NCBI GenBank assembly: GCA_019914945.1
Contig: CM034105.1
Span: forward strand, 11,904,001-11,968,000
Length of the DNA stretch: 64,000 nucleotides
Direction of reading: 5' to 3'
DNA from: Typha latifolia
Taxonomy: Eukaryota > Streptophyta > Magnoliopsida > Poales > Typhaceae
Shown here: piece by piece, positions 50,428 through 63,111 of the stretch
Numbering within the stretch: the first letter of the stretch is position 1
How the letters are laid out: each line of letters opens with the position of its first letter
Translations under genes and position numbers: made by a program
Notes under the pieces: generated by a model
Told to the model about the DNA's origin: nothing
What the model saw: the letters and a program-made list of their open reading frames with translations, nothing else
Databases searched by the model: none

Positions 50428-51461
50428 TGTTAATGTATAGATATGTTCTTATGATACATGGAATATCTTATTATTTTAGAAACAAAATCTAAAATATCTA
50501 GAACATCTTATGTGATATTAGAATTTGTTTTCCTTTTTATTTAATTTTCAAAAAAAAAAACTCGCTCAAAAATGCAAAGTTCATTTCATATTTATATATA
50601 TACATATGATAACTATCAGTTAAAAAACTAATGCAAGATTTTTTTTTTGAGGTATTAAATATATATGTCGGATATAAATAATAAAATACAAAACGTAGCA
50701 TAGTTTTTTGATAAAGTGTTCAAAAAGAAATACTCTCTTTTTTATTTGGGGAGTGAATTTATTTTAACTTTTTTTTTACAAAATATTTATCTTAAATTTG
50801 CTTACACAAGAGGAGTCAAATTGTAAAGATTGATAACGATGAGCGAGTATGCTAATAAATACAAATTATATGGTGGTTTATGTAAAGATTGAAATTGCAC
50901 TTTTCTTAGTTAGGCTAAATTTTATAAAACTAAGTACTTTTGCCTTAGATACTCAACTATCCTGTAGTCTTGACTAAATTATAATTGTTATTTTTTATTA
51001 TATTTAATTTAATTAGAGGTTAAATTTAAAAATTAAAATTGTAGAGAATTGAGTAAGTTTTTTTTTTGATACATATAAAATAATCTTGATTAAATGTTAA
51101 ATAATAAATATATTAAATAAAATATATTTTTCTCATATCTTTATCATCTAAATATTTGAAGGTATTATCTTAGATGCATTGCAAAACTTATCCAATTTTT
51201 TATAATTTTGTTTTCAATAAGAATTTTTAAATTCTCAGCTGTAATTTTATCAAATATAATAAAAAAGATAATAAATATAATTTAGTCGGGATCATAATAA
51301 ATTTGTAACTCACCTATTTGGATACAATATCCTTACATTAGACGAAAACTCGTTAATTCCAAGCCAACCTTGAAGATTTATCACGTCTCCGACTTCGCCA
51401 TCTTAACACAAAATTGGATCATTTGTAGTTGCAGAAGAAAACCTAGTCCAGATTATCAATA
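50428..51461 (+). mobile_element. probable copia 3' LTR
   Basis: It starts TGTTAATGTAT right after the RNase H remnant and purine-poor spacer. It ends near GATTATCA (51458). The same sequence occurs inverted at 1-985. Exact LTR borders are uncertain because no second LTR in the same orientation is present. Confidence 0.55.
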
Positions 51462-51746
51462 GAAAAGTTCAGAAACCATACACAGCTTAAGAGGAACAAA
51501 AACTTATTAAAAAGTTCCTTAATCTCATGGGCAAGCATAATAGGCCGCTCTTGTCCAATAGATTAATCTTTCTCAAGGCTACATAAAAATGAAACTATAA
51601 AATATAGATGATTAAATTTCAGGTTCTACAGATCGAAGAATTCAATATAGATGATTTGAAGTTTATCTCTCCGATTAGGGAATTTCTAATCTTTTTTCCG
51701 ACACCCATTGGGAACTACTATTTACAAAAAAGACAATAATGCCCTT

Positions 51747-51755
51747 TATATATAA
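51747..51755 (+). promoter_or_regulatory. TATA box, NAC-like gene 4
   Basis: TATATATAA is in the usual context. Only the proximal ~200 bases (from about 51660) match the other copies. Upstream lie ~200 unrelated bases and then the copia LTR. Confidence 0.6.
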
Positions 51756-51859
51756 CAGACCATCCACTCGCCTCACCTCAGCTCAATCACTCCTCTTCAG
51801 AGCTGAGCTGAGTTCTTGATTTCTTCTTCGTCTTCTTCCAAACCCTACCTTCTTCCACA

Positions 51860-53496
51860 ATGCGCGCAGGAAGACCACCATCGCTCGACGCCCTCCTCCC
51901 TTGCGGATTCAGATTCAACCCCACCGACCAGGAGCTCATCGATGGTTATCTCAAGAACTGGGTCCGAAAGGTTCCCCTTTCCTGCACCGACGCCATCGTC
52001 AGCGCCGAGGTCTACTCGACTGAGCCATGGAATCTTGTCGGCGAGGACGAGGAGACGGGCTACTTTTTCTCGCACCGAACCCTCCAGAACCAGAAGTCCG
52101 GCTACACGATCCGCCGCGCTGGTTCGGGGACTTGGTACGCTGAGAAGAAGAATCCGGTGATCGAAAGCGAAAGCAGCCGGATTCTCGGGTACAAGCAGAT
52201 GCTTTCGTTTTGCCTCTGCGAGGAGGATGGTGATAGACCTACGAGGAAGAGGAAGAAGAGCACCGGCTGGGTCATGTACGAGTACGAGCTTCCTCCCATC
52301 AACGCCTCTACTCGGCCGGTATATATCAAATCTTCTAAACCTCTTTTCTTCTTTTCTGCAGTGTTAGTATTGAATTCTTAATAAATAATTGGATAATGTA
52401 TGCGCGCGTGCAGTGTGAAGAGCCCGTCCTGTGTTTGATCAAGAAGAGCGCGCAGGCCATCTCCTCTAGCCGGAAGAAACGTGCGGCGGCGGCTGCGGTG
52501 GCGGAAAACCCTCCTTTCCCGTCGACTTCTGGCTATGTTGGCTTGGAAACTTCTACACGGGGCTCCTTCAATATCGCCGACTTCCTCAGTCCGGCTGCTC
52601 CTTCCTCAGACTTCAACACCACTGTCCATTTCCCCAATCCGCCTTGTCATTCCACCCCCTGGGGGGACTGCAGCACGGCATGGACCATCCCGATGACGCC
52701 GGTGCCGGTGCCGGTGCCGGTGCCGGTAACTCCTACGTCCGACACCGAAGCTGGGAAGCCCGCTTGTCCTTCATCATCGGACTTCGTCACGGACTGCGGC
52801 ATGCCTACGCCGGATCCAATGCCATCGGCTTCTACGCCGCTGGAGACGGACGCCGCCGACTTCATGAATCCGCCGTGTCCTTCGACGGCGACACCGCACA
52901 ACAACGACGACGACTTCGACATCGACGCAGCGGAGTTCGCGAAGTTTCTGGACAGCACCTTGATGGAGGACGTTGACGAGCCCACTCGGAATCCGGCAAT
53001 GCCATCGGCCTCTACGCTGCCGGAGACGGACGCCGCCGACTTCATGAATCCGCCATGTCCTTCGACGGCGATACCGCACAACAACGACGACGACTTCGAC
53101 CTCGACGCAGCGGAGTTCGCGAAGTTTCTGGACAGCAGCTTGATGGAGGACGTTGACGAGCCCACTCGGAATCCGGCAATGCCATCGGCTTCTACGCCGC
53201 CGGAGACGTACGCCGTCGACTTCAGGAATCCGCCATGTCCTTCGACGGCGACACCGCACGACAACGACGTCGACTTCGACGTCGACGCAGCGGAGATCGC
53301 GAAGTTTCTGGACAGCACCTTGATGGAGGACGTTGACGAGCCCACTCGAAATCCGGCGGCCTCGGAAGGCGAGGAGGTCACCGATGCAACGATTGATGAT
53401 CCGTTCGGTGGTGCAGCCATTGATGATCCGTTCGCTGCTGCAGCGATTGTTGATCCGTTCGCTGCTGCTGCGATTGATGATCCCTACTACTACTGA
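51860..53496 (+). CDS. NAC-like transcription factor, copy 4 (513 aa, three acidic modules)
   Basis: Exons 51860-52318 and 52414-53496. The exon-1 protein is the same as copies 2 and 3. The modules are at residues 289-348, 349-408 and 409-468. The third (ETYAVDFRN, AEIAKFLDST) is the same variant as the second module of copy 1, and the tail DDPFGGAAIDDPFAAAAIVDPF (parts: DDPFGGAAIDDPF, AAAAIVDPF) also equals copy 1. Copies 1 and 4 are thus closest at the 3' end. The leader has an extra CTGAG (GAGCTGAGCTGAG). No RR relic lies upstream; the region was replaced by retroelement sequence. Likely role: nuclear transcription factor. Confidence 0.85.
52819..53358 (+). repeat. 180-bp coding tandem repeat, three units
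   Basis: The units start at 52819, 52999 and 53179. Unit 2 has STLPETD and STAIPHN changes. Unit 3 is the ETYAVDFRN type. Confidence 0.9.
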
Positions 53497-54639
53497 TTCA
53501 ATCTCTCCGGGTTCGGGTTCGGGTGCGGCTCGATCTCCTCGGATCGGGTCCGAGTCCGACATCTCTAATTTACTCCACCAGCATGAAATTCGCATGTAAT
53601 ATTAATTGATTGTATCAGTTGTAACTCTTTTAAATAACACTTACTATTTTTTTATCATTTATTATACCCCAAATAATATCCATTATTAGTTTATAATATT
53701 TTGATGTCTTTATTGGTACCAACCTACATAATCTAATTAATAGAATTTACTCTTACCTCCAGATTTAGCGTAACAGTGCATGATCTTCTTAGCTACTTGA
53801 CGTGCATACCTGGAGGAGGAGAATTGCTTGGCTTCCCATTAAGTGGCATAGAAACTCACTTTCCTCTCAACTATTTATTTACATGGAGTTTTCTCAGTAG
53901 ATATCTCAACTCTTATGCATGTTTAATTTAATTAATTAACCAATCATTGACTAGTCCAACACCCTAGAAGATGAGAGTGATCTAAGATTGCATGGTTGCC
54001 TACTCTGCATTGCCATAGATATTGCTGAACTTTGTGGATTTCTTTGTTCATCATGTTATTGTGCACAACTGCATTAATTTCAGTATATGATTCTTTTGAT
54101 TCTTTTGATCTAAATATTGTGAGAAAAAGGATTTCGGCATATTTAGCTTGCCAAAAATGTTTCTTGCTTTTAAGGTTGGATTACAGTAAAAAAAACATTC
54201 AAATTATTGAGACTTAACAACATCAGGAGATTTGAGAGGATTGTAAGAGATTAGAAACTTGCAACAACAATCAAACAACATTATGATTCATCTCAACAGG
54301 AAGAAGCAACGCAAACATTTAGAGTTCAACCTCTTCTTATATCAAACTCTTAGATGAATTAGACCGAAGAAGTAGCAACACAATTTGTGTGCATAATGGA
54401 AGTGTAGTTGGGCCATCTTGGATGACCTTAGTCCATGCAAAAAAACATCAGCTTCTTCGTCGAGAAAATATAGTTAATATATTTAACCATATATTTAGTA
54501 AACTTTTATGAACGTTATACAATTAACAACTAGAAGAACAAGATTTACTTAACTCTATTGTCTAATTTGATGAACTTCGTGGAAACAACAATGTTGATTA
54601 ACTGTATTATTTTTCTTCTGAAAATGATCCATACTCAGG
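53497..54639. other. NAC copy 4 3' flank
   Basis: No gene is present. It is nearly identical to 41138-42337 in most stretches, with small indels (for example TGGAGGAGGAGAATTGC lacks bases present at 41480-41515). Confidence 0.6.
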
Positions 54640-55723
54640 TAGGGGTGGCAAATATTGACCTGACCTGATAACCCAACACGATAACCCGACTGTTAATCAG
54701 GTTAGAGTTTAGTCTAACGGATTCGGGTCATAAATGAGACAACTCGCCTAATTCGTTATTAATCGGGTCATGTTCAGGTTTATACTTCTGATCCGCTTGA
54801 TGTTTAACTCGTTTAAGTAAACGGGTCGGGTCTAGTCGAGTCAACTTGCCTACCTGCCACACACACATATATATATATATTCTAATTTCTAACCCTAATA
54901 CCCTAAGGCCTAAACTCAACTACTCAAGTGAGAAACTATGAAAAGAGGTGTCGTCGTCCTTCCCTTACCCCCTTCCCTTACCCATGCCCCAGCTCAATCA
55001 CACTTTGGCATAGCCCCTTCCCTCCTCACTCCTCACTCCTCACGCCGCTAGAGCTTCTCACTCACGCAATCGGGCCTCTTGACGCCGCTAGAGCTTCTCA
55101 CACCGCCTGAGCTTATCACACCGCTGATTGCCCGTCGGATCTTCCCCCCACGCATGCCATCGGGTCCTCACACCGCTCGAGCTTCTCACACAAGATGATT
55201 TATAAAGTTTGTTGTTTCCTATTTAAAAGGATTTCATTCATGGAAGTAACACATTAGAGACATGGCCAATGATGTGAAGATGATATGGTGATTTCAAGGG
55301 TTAGACCGTCAAAATGCTTCTATTTTTTTCTTCTAGTCCTTGTCGAATCTCTTTATTAGGTTTTTGATGGTATGTCAGCTCAGCTGGCCTCAAGACAACC
55401 GCTGCAGCCATTTGACCTTACGACAGATCTGATTTGGATGAGAAGAGTTGGGAGAATATCTCTAATATGATCGGTCAAAGGTGAATCTGAGCCCTTCTTT
55501 TCCAAAAATTTCTTCTAATTTTTGTTGATGTATTTAATTCGTTAAAAAGAAATTCTCTTTTGAGGAGATTCAAAGTTTCTCTTCTCCATGGCTTTTGAAG
55601 CTTCCCTATGTTTAGGCATTTGATTGCCTACAAGTTTTGAATGACATACTCTTCAAAGCATAGCTTTTTGGTTCTAGCAAATCCTTACTTTAGTTTGGAT
55701 GGTCTTGAGGCAACCCCTGCAGC

Positions 55724-55738
55724 GATATAGTGAGGATT
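55724..55738 (+). repeat. LINE target-site duplication, left
   Basis: GATATAGTGAGGATT is repeated exactly at 61991-62005, directly after the LINE A-tail. Confidence 0.9.
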
Positions 55739-55914
55739 AAAGTTCCGACTTACACTCTTTTCTCTCTAGATCGGGATCGAATTTTGAAAGGCTGCCTCAC
55801 GGTCCACCAACTCGTCATACCATCACTGCTGCTTGAACTGTGGAGAATCCTCCTTTGCCCTTTGCTCTTGTGATGCGGGGTGTCGGTCCGTAGAGCCAAC
55901 TCTACGAAGAAGAG

Positions 55915-57870
55915 ATGGAGTCACCACCTGCGACGACAAGAGGAGAGGATGTGCACCAGAGAAGGGCATCATCGTCGAAGGTGTCGGAGCCGAAGAGAGC
56001 AAAGCAAACCGGAACGGGCAAAGGGAAACCTATAGAGCACACCAGATCCTCGGCTTCTGTAGCGGCGGGGAGTAAGAGAGCACCAGTAAAGCTGGGAGCT
56101 ATACCGGCAGAGATCCTAGCTAAACTTCGCAACCAGCTGGAGGATAGTGTGGTGATTGAACCAGAGGTATTGGAGAAATGTCGGGAAAGATGGAAGCTAT
56201 CACTCTTTGGTAGGTTCCTGGGGAAAGGCATACCGCTAGTTCGGATGAAAACACTGCTAGCCAAGCCATATGAGTTGGGATAGAGGGCTTCTCAGTCTCA
56301 GACATGGCGGAGGGGTACTATGTGTTCAGATTCGAGAAGGAAGAAGATTTGAACCATGTGCTGACCAATGGACCGTGGACAATACAAGGTCAAGTACTTA
56401 ACCTAATACCCTGGCGAAACAACTTCCGGCAGTCGCCTGAGGCGTTCACTACAGCGCCGGTTTGGATATAGCTCCACAATTTACTGCAGGAATACTGGGA
56501 ACTGGAAGCACTTATTCCCATAGCTGCTTTCTTTGGCAGACCACTACGGGTGGACGAAACAACTTTAGACCACACCAGAAGCAGATTTGCCCGGCTTTGC
56601 ATAGAGGTGGACCTCAGCAAACCTTTGAAAACAGCGGTCTAGCTAGGGCCAAAGGAAGAGAGAGTGGACCAGAGAGTTATGTATGAAAGCATCCCAAAAT
56701 TTTGCTTCAAGTGCGGAAGGACAGGGCATAAGGCGGAAGAGTGTGGGTTCAAGCCAAAAGACAGATTGGATGAGCCGCCGGCGACCAAAGATGGTGAAGG
56801 AGGTGGAGACCACCAAAGGACAAACCCTAACCCGCCAGAGGAGGACAAGGAGGAAGACAACACGTACTATGGTCCATGGTGCACTGTCCAAAGGAAGCCT
56901 AGGTGGCAGGCTACCCAGAGAGGAAAAGGAATCAGTGATTCTAATCAAAATTTTGCAGGGGCGAGGAAATACCAGGTTCCAATAGCAACAAAGAAAGAAG
57001 GGGCAAAAAATCAGAGAGAAAGGAAACAATATCCGCATGCCAACACTGCTCAGGGCAAGGAGAAGATTGCAGGCCAATATGGCAAAGATCACCAGCAGGA
57101 GGGCGGAGGGCGGAGTTGTCATGGAAACGGATAGCCTATGTCGGACGCATGCTCCCCATGCAGAACGAGAGCACGTAGAGAAGCTCAAGAAGGTTGTAGA
57201 GTCTAACCTAAGAGAGGAATCAGCAAAGTGGGAAACCTCGAACCTAAAGCCAATCAGGCCAGGAGGAGTGATAATTACAGATCGAGCTGCGGGTCCCGCG
57301 CAAAAGAGGCGATCCAATGGTGAGAAATAGAAGGAAGTACGGATGGAGGAACGAGATGGTGACATAGAAAGAGATCATTTAATGCTAGACGAGACGGAGC
57401 AGGAGGGCGCAAATTACAAATCGACAGGTGTAGGAACCGTGCAAGGAAGAACTGCCATTGTCCAAGAGATAATAGTGCTGCTGGGCTCTGGCGACCAACG
57501 GGCTCAACGGTCGGCCTACGTCAAAACAGTTAGAAGCCACGGAGGAGCGCGACGGACCACTAGCGAATATCCAACACACATTTTACAAGATGGGATAGTC
57601 ACGGCAGGTTATACACCTGCCTCAGTGCAACAGACAAACCCACCGGACAAACACCGGGAAACGGCGGCAAGAGTTAAGCGGTGCTTACTGTTGGCTGAGC
57701 GGGAGGAGGAAGACAAGGAAGGAGATGAGAGACAGTTACAGTTGGCCCTGGTGGCAAGCCAAGGAACTGATGCTCCCGGTGAGGAGGCCATGGAGCTGGA
57801 GCATCCAAATGAAGATATCAATGGAGGAAGAAGGGACATACCCACCTCCAAGAGAGGACGGACTCACTGA
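55915..57870 (+). pseudogene. LINE ORF1 (DUF4283 and CCHC zinc knuckle)
   Basis: It starts MESPPATTRGED. The conserved DUF4283-like part (LFGRFLGKGIPLVRMKTLL, then GYYVFRFEKEEDLNHVL and NGPWTIQG) crosses a frameshift at about 56280. In-frame TAG codons replace residues at APVWI*LHN and KTAV*LGP. The knuckle FCFKCGRTGHKAEEC (CX2CX4HX4C) lies at about 56700-56745. A long charged tail follows in two frames up to 57870. In LINEs ORF1p binds the element RNA. This copy cannot make a continuous product. Confidence 0.85.
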
Positions 57871-60800
57871 CAGACTGTCTGCTCGCCATACGAGAGTTGC
57901 CCGCAAGAAAGAGGCACTAGATCGCTGTAGAGTAATGATCCGGGACCTCAAGTTGGACATGTTAGCCTTGCTAGAAACGCATACTAGCTGACTTGAAGCA
58001 GAGCAGGTGACAAAGAAGCTCGGAAGAGGATGGGCATGGTTTGCCACCCCGACGCATGGCAGATCCGGGAGGCATCCTGGTTCTCGGAATAAGGAGATCG
58101 GGTGGGTGGACGTGGAAACTGTATCAAGATATGCCGTGCATCTCACCATCACCCTCATGTCGGGGCAAACCTGGATCTGGACAATGGTTTATGCCAGTAC
58201 TCACATAGAAGCTCAGCAAGAGCTATGGGAAGAACTGATGCACATGGCCACTATCAACACGCCGTGGGCGATTATAGGGGATTTCAACGCTTTCCTTTCC
58301 CCTCAAGAGAAGCGGTGCAGTGGAGAGGTAACTATGGGGCCTAAATGCAAAGCCTTTGCGAAGTTTGTGGACGACGTGGGGCTGTGTGACCTGGGATACG
58401 AAGGCATCCCCTACACATGGTGCAACAATCAAAAGGGTGATCGGCGCATGTGGATTCGTCTCGATAGGGCCCTGGGCAACACGGAGTGGGTGAGCGAGCA
58501 CCCGGTATGCAAAGTCCAGCATCTGGACCGGGGTGCCTCGGACCACGCGCCGATCCTCCTCAGTGTACCGTTAGCAACGACAAAGGTGAGGAGATCTTTT
58601 CGGTTCGAACTCTACTAGATGGAATATGAGGAATGCCAAAGCATAGTGAAAGACACCTGGGCGCGGCACGCCGAAGGCAACCCAATGCATGCGCTCACTC
58701 ATCACGTCAGCGAACTTCGGAGGAGCCTGAACAGATGGAGCCGCGAGGCGGTAGGGTGTGTGGAACGTCATCTGAAAGACACCAACACCCAACTGACATA
58801 CCTAGAAGAGCTGGATGCAAATGGCCAACTATCGGAGGAGGGATTGAAGAGGCTGAGAAGTTTTTACAATCGCAAAGCTGCCCTCAATAGACAGCTAAAC
58901 ATCAAGTGGCTGCAAAGGTCCCGCCTCAGGTGGACGGAGGAAGGAGACCGAAACACCAAATTCTTCCATATATCGGCTACCATGAGAAGACAACGGAACA
59001 TGATATTAGGTATTATGGGTGAAGGTGAAAGATGGGTGTAGGAACCCGCCGAAGTGAGCCAAATTTCCACCTCCATCTACCAAAGCCTCTGGGGTGACGT
59101 GGAAGATCAGGGCGATGGGAGTAACGAGTGGCCCACGCTACCGAGCATCTCGGCCGAAGAAGCGATCGCGCTTGAGAGGCCTGTCACGCCGGAGGAAATC
59201 AAAGAGGCGGTGTGGAGTCTCCCGCGGGGCAAGGCTCCTGGCCCGGACGGGATGCTAGTGGAAGTCTATATCAAATACTGGGATACCATCAGTGGAAGCC
59301 TCTGCCAGGCAGTTGGCCACTTCTTCACCTGCGCGGCTATGCCGAGATCATGGGGGGAAACCTTCATAACGCTCATACCCAAGAAAGAGCACCCGACGAG
59401 GGTGGCGGACTACAGACCAATTGCGCTGTGCAACGTCATGTATAAGGTCATTGCAAAGGTCATGGTCAGCCGCTTAAAGTTGGTGCTGCCCAATCTCATA
59501 GGACCGGAGCAGGCGGCCTTCGTGGCCGACAGATGTATAGGAGACAACACGCTGGCGACTCAGGAGGTGGCTCACTCCATGGCTGTAGATAAAGGAGAGA
59601 AGCCTATCATGATGATCAAGATGGACATGGAAACGGCGTATGACCGGGTTAGCTGGCAGGCAGTGGTTGGATCGCTACAGCGGATGGGTTTCCCTCCGCA
59701 GTGGTGTAACTGGGTGCAGGCGTGCATCGCATCCCCCCGTTTTGCTTTGCTGATCAACGGGAGTCCGACAAACTGGATCACGCCACACAGCGGTCTACGG
59801 CAAGGTGATCCACTCTCACCCTATCTCTTCATCATCGTCACGCAAGTTCTGACGAGGATCATAAACGAGAAGGTGGACCAAGGGCTGATGCGAGGTTATA
59901 GGGTTGGAGATGTATAGTTGTCTCACCTGTTGTATGCAGATGATCTACTGCTAATGACGGAGGCATCTACTGATAGTGCTCAAAGTATCCTAGAATGCCT
60001 TAATCGTTATGAGAAAATCACCAACCAGAGAGTAAATTATAGTAAGTCGGAACTGTATCTGCCAACCAGGATCGGGGCGGAAGAGGGCAAACAACTCAGC
60101 GTGAAGCTTAGGTTGAAGGTGACAGCCATGCCTTTCAAATATCTCGGGGTGCTTATCTCGGGGAGGAGAGTGAAGGTGAAAGAACATCAGGTGCTGGTGG
60201 AACGCATGACAAGAGTCTTGCCGGCTAGAAAAGGAAGCTTCTGTCCCAAGCTGGCAAACTAACCCTGATTAACGCAACCCTGCTGGCGATCCCGACATAT
60301 TGGCTGGGCAACACTTGGGTGCCGGACGCGGTGCTGGAGGAGATGACCAAAAAAGCTCGGACTTTCCTTTGGAAAAACAGTGAAGGCCACAGTTTACACC
60401 TGATGAACTGGGAACAGGTCACCACCGCCAAGCAGCAGGGCGGCCTCGGAGTCCGACGTCTCAGAGATGCAAGAACAGCTCACCTGGGCAAGCTGGTCTT
60501 CAAGATGTTAAACAGGGAGCAGGCCCCATGGATCAGAATAATGCAGGCCAAGTACGGGAGCCTGCACCCGTGGGAACCAAAGAAGATCCAAAATGCATCA
60601 TGGGTGTGGCGTGCTCTAACCCAAATAGCCAAGCAACTAAGGATGGGATGTAGAGTGCTGATTGGGAATGGTAGAAGCACGAGAGCCGCCTATGACCTAT
60701 GGGTGCAGGAGGTCCCGTGGAGCAGACAGCCGAGGGAGCTCGCGAGTGCTCTAATGGATGAAAACCTGAGAGTGGTGGACATCACCAACAACCTGTGCTG

Positions 60801-61950
60801 GACCACCGCGAGGCTGTGCAGGGAGGCTGGCTCGGATATGGCGTATGAGATATCAACCTTCCCCATGGGCACCGCCACCAGTGAGGACAGGTGGATCTGG
60901 TGGCCGCACCCAAGGGGAACTCCATCTGTTAAAGCTATCTATCACTCCCTACAATCGCAGAGTGAGCACCAATGGGAAGGGTGGAGGATTCTCTGGAGGC
61001 TACCGGTAGCTCCGAGGATCGGAATTTTTTGTTGGAAACTCTTGTGGGGCAGGCTCCCAACGCGAGCTTATCTTCAGTATATTCATATTGGATCAGAGGA
61101 AGGGTGTGCAATGTGCGGGCAGTTCCGAGAGACGGTCGACCACCTCATGTTTACGTGCAGATACAACCGGGAGGTGTGGGAGATTTTGCAAACCAGAGAA
61201 GGGGTGGAGATCGCAAGGATAGATCAAGAATGGATCATGAGAGAGTGGAGTTCAAACAAGGAGGAAGACCGACAGATCAAAGGGATGTTAGCCTGCACAC
61301 TGTGGTCCCTTTGGAAAAGTAGGAATGAAGTTGTTTTTGGTGAGAAGAAGACGTCGGAGATAGTAGTGGTGAGAAGAGCAGTAGCTTTAGCGGAGGAGTA
61401 CAGGCATAAGAACAAAGAAAAGAAACAGAAAGAAGTGAGTAGTAGGAAGAGATGGGAACCACCACAGCCGGGGTGGATCAAAGTCAACACCGACGGCGCG
61501 CTCAGGGCGGGCGCCTGCCAAGGAGGTGCCACGGCCGTCTTCCATGATGCAACCGGGGAGCTTGTCCAGGCGGTATGGGAGCCGTGTCCGGGGAGCTCGG
61601 CCTTACAAACTGAGCTATGGGCCATCAGACTGGGATTGAAGGCGGCCGAAAGAGACTGCAGGTTGGAGATAGAAACGGATTGCCTGGAGGCCATCAGATG
61701 CATGCAGAGGATAGAGCACTGCCCTTGGCGCGTTAGGAACCTGGTGCAGGAGTGTGTTGAGCTCGCGAACGAATGTCTGGATGTAAGGTTTACTCACGTA
61801 GGTAGAGAAGCAAACAAAGTTGCTGACTGGGCAGCTGCTAAGGCAAGCGTGGCCTCCGGCTCTAGCTCCTTCGAGCGGCTAAGCCATGCACCCCCAAAAC
61901 TTTGTAAACTTATCGCTGTCGACACGGATTACGTGTCGACAGCTAACTAA
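57860..61950 (+). pseudogene. LINE ORF2 (endonuclease, RT, RNase H)
   Basis: The endonuclease part shows LDMLALLETHT, IIGDFNAFLS and RGASDHAPILL; the usual N-terminal WNCRG motif was not found. The RT part shows PGPDGMLVEVY, YRPIALCNVMYK, KMDMETAYDRV, GLRQGDPLSPYLF and LLYADDLLL (catalytic YADD). A Cys/His segment (FCWKLLWGRLPTR, then CAMCGQFRETVDHLMFTC) and RNase H (VNTDGALRAG, ELWAIRLGLKAA, ETDCLEAI, GREANKVADWAA) follow. Stops lie at 57989, 58616, 59039 and 59915, and a frameshift near 60240. The last frame runs open for 543 codons. Confidence 0.9.
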
Positions 61951-61990
61951 TACATAGCTGGGTACAGCTCCTTGATAGTAAAAAAAAAAA

Positions 61991-62005
61991 GATATAGTGA
62001 GGATT
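61991..62005 (+). repeat. LINE target-site duplication, right
   Basis: An exact repeat of 55724-55738. Downstream sequence resumes the hAT-like block at the position corresponding to 43545. Confidence 0.9.
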
Positions 62006-62138
62006 GTCTCTTTGTCCAATTTATATATAGCCTTCTGGCTCTTAAATAAAAAAATAAAAAAAAGATACAGACAGACTTGGCCCTTCATACAATTCTAGCC
62101 TTTGGGCTTTTGAATGATAAAAAGAAAATATACTTTAT

Positions 62139-62143
62139 ATAAT
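62139..62143 (+). repeat. solo-LTR target-site duplication, left (ATAAT)
   Basis: ATAAT directly precedes the TG of the LTR-like element and is repeated at 63112-63116. Confidence 0.85.
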
Positions 62144-63111
62144 TGATACGATTCGGACTTCACCGATGTCGTCTCGAGCATGGATTCACTTTAGGAGTAT
62201 TTTTGCTTCATGTTTTAGTGTTTAATTTCCATTAAAATAAGTTTTCTGTAAGTCGCGTTCGAACGCGGGTGGAGTGAGTTCGAACGCGGTTTGTGAACGG
62301 GGTTGTGAACGTGGTGAAGAGAATGTACTGTGCGTTCGAACGCACTGTGAACGCCTGCATCGCGTTCGCAAATACCGACAGGCGCGTTCGATCACGCGTT
62401 CGAACACCTGCATCGCGTTCGCAAATCCAGAAGAGCTAATTCGGTGCGTTCGAACGCGGTCGGGCGAGTTCGAACGCGGTCGGCGAAAATTATGTTTTAG
62501 GGTTAATGTGAGTTGTTGGTTAGCCTATAAAAGGATGTGTAGGGCAACCAAGATGAGTATTGATTATTGAGATTGAGTTTTGCCTTGCCTCCTTCGTCTT
62601 CTTCGTTCCCGTTCTCTCAATCCCCGGCGACGCCGCTTCTAACCTCCCTCGTCCGGCTAATCACCCTAATCCCTTAGGGGTGGCCCTCTTCTCCCCCTTC
62701 GTCCAATCTATCTCACACTTGCCCTAATCCTTCCATCAACCACAACCCTTCCACCATCACATTTCACCGGTGCCACCACATTAACGCCGGTCCACCACCA
62801 TCCACCATTACCTAGGATCTCGTGCCTCCATCCACGAATCCAAAACAGAGCATCCTGACGTTCGTCCACTAAACGAACGATATCTCGAGATCCCCAACTC
62901 CGATTCGCCTGTAACTAGATTTGTTGGAAAGCTCTTTTACGAGGCTACAACATATCAAAATCTCACGTCGATCCGACGACAGCATATTTTGGGATCTAAT
63001 TTTAAAGTTCCGTGTCAGATCGTATCAAGCTGGTATCAGAACCTTAGCCCCAAAGAGAAGATCGTATCAATCTGGTATCAGAGCCTTAGCCCCAAAGAGA
63101 AGATCGTATCA
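62144..63111 (+). mobile_element. solo-LTR-like element with reiterated PBS
   Basis: The LTR starts TGATACGATTCGG and ends CAGATCGTATCA at 63027, with a terminal inverted repeat TGATACGAT. It is followed by a primer-binding-site sequence complementary to initiator tRNA-Met (TGGTATCAGAACC). A 42-bp unit made of LTR end, PBS and leader occurs twice (63018-63101), and a third LTR end then abuts the right ATAAT. There are no internal genes. A TATA-like CTATAAAAGG lies near 62525, fitting the U3/R boundary. The insertion interrupts the hAT-like block at the site matching 43660. Confidence 0.8.
62255..62490. repeat. cluster of TTCGAAC palindromes in the LTR
   Basis: TTCGAAC occurs six times within ~220 bases, in three cases inside the palindrome GCGTTCGAACGC, with additional GCGTTCGCAAAT and GTGAACG half-forms. 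It lies just upstream of the TATA-like sequence, where LTR promoters carry enhancers. Confidence 0.8.

Larger units (their letters stand above)
55739..61990 (+). mobile_element. full-length L1-type LINE, decayed
   Basis: A 6252-base element lies between perfect 15-bp target-site duplications, with an A-tail (61980-61990). It has a leader of ~175 bases, ORF1 with a DUF4283-type domain and a CCHC knuckle, then ORF2 with endonuclease, reverse transcriptase, a Cys/His zinc-binding domain and a plant-type RNase H. Premature stops and frameshifts in both ORFs make it non-autonomous now. It is a late arrival, inserted into the hAT-like block after that block was duplicated, since 42338-44385 has the empty site. 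Confidence 0.92.

Noticed and set aside
52774..53595. 273-codon minus-strand frame rich in RCRRRR
   Set aside because: Shadow of the coding repeat of NAC copy 4; composition is a direct consequence of the sense sequence.
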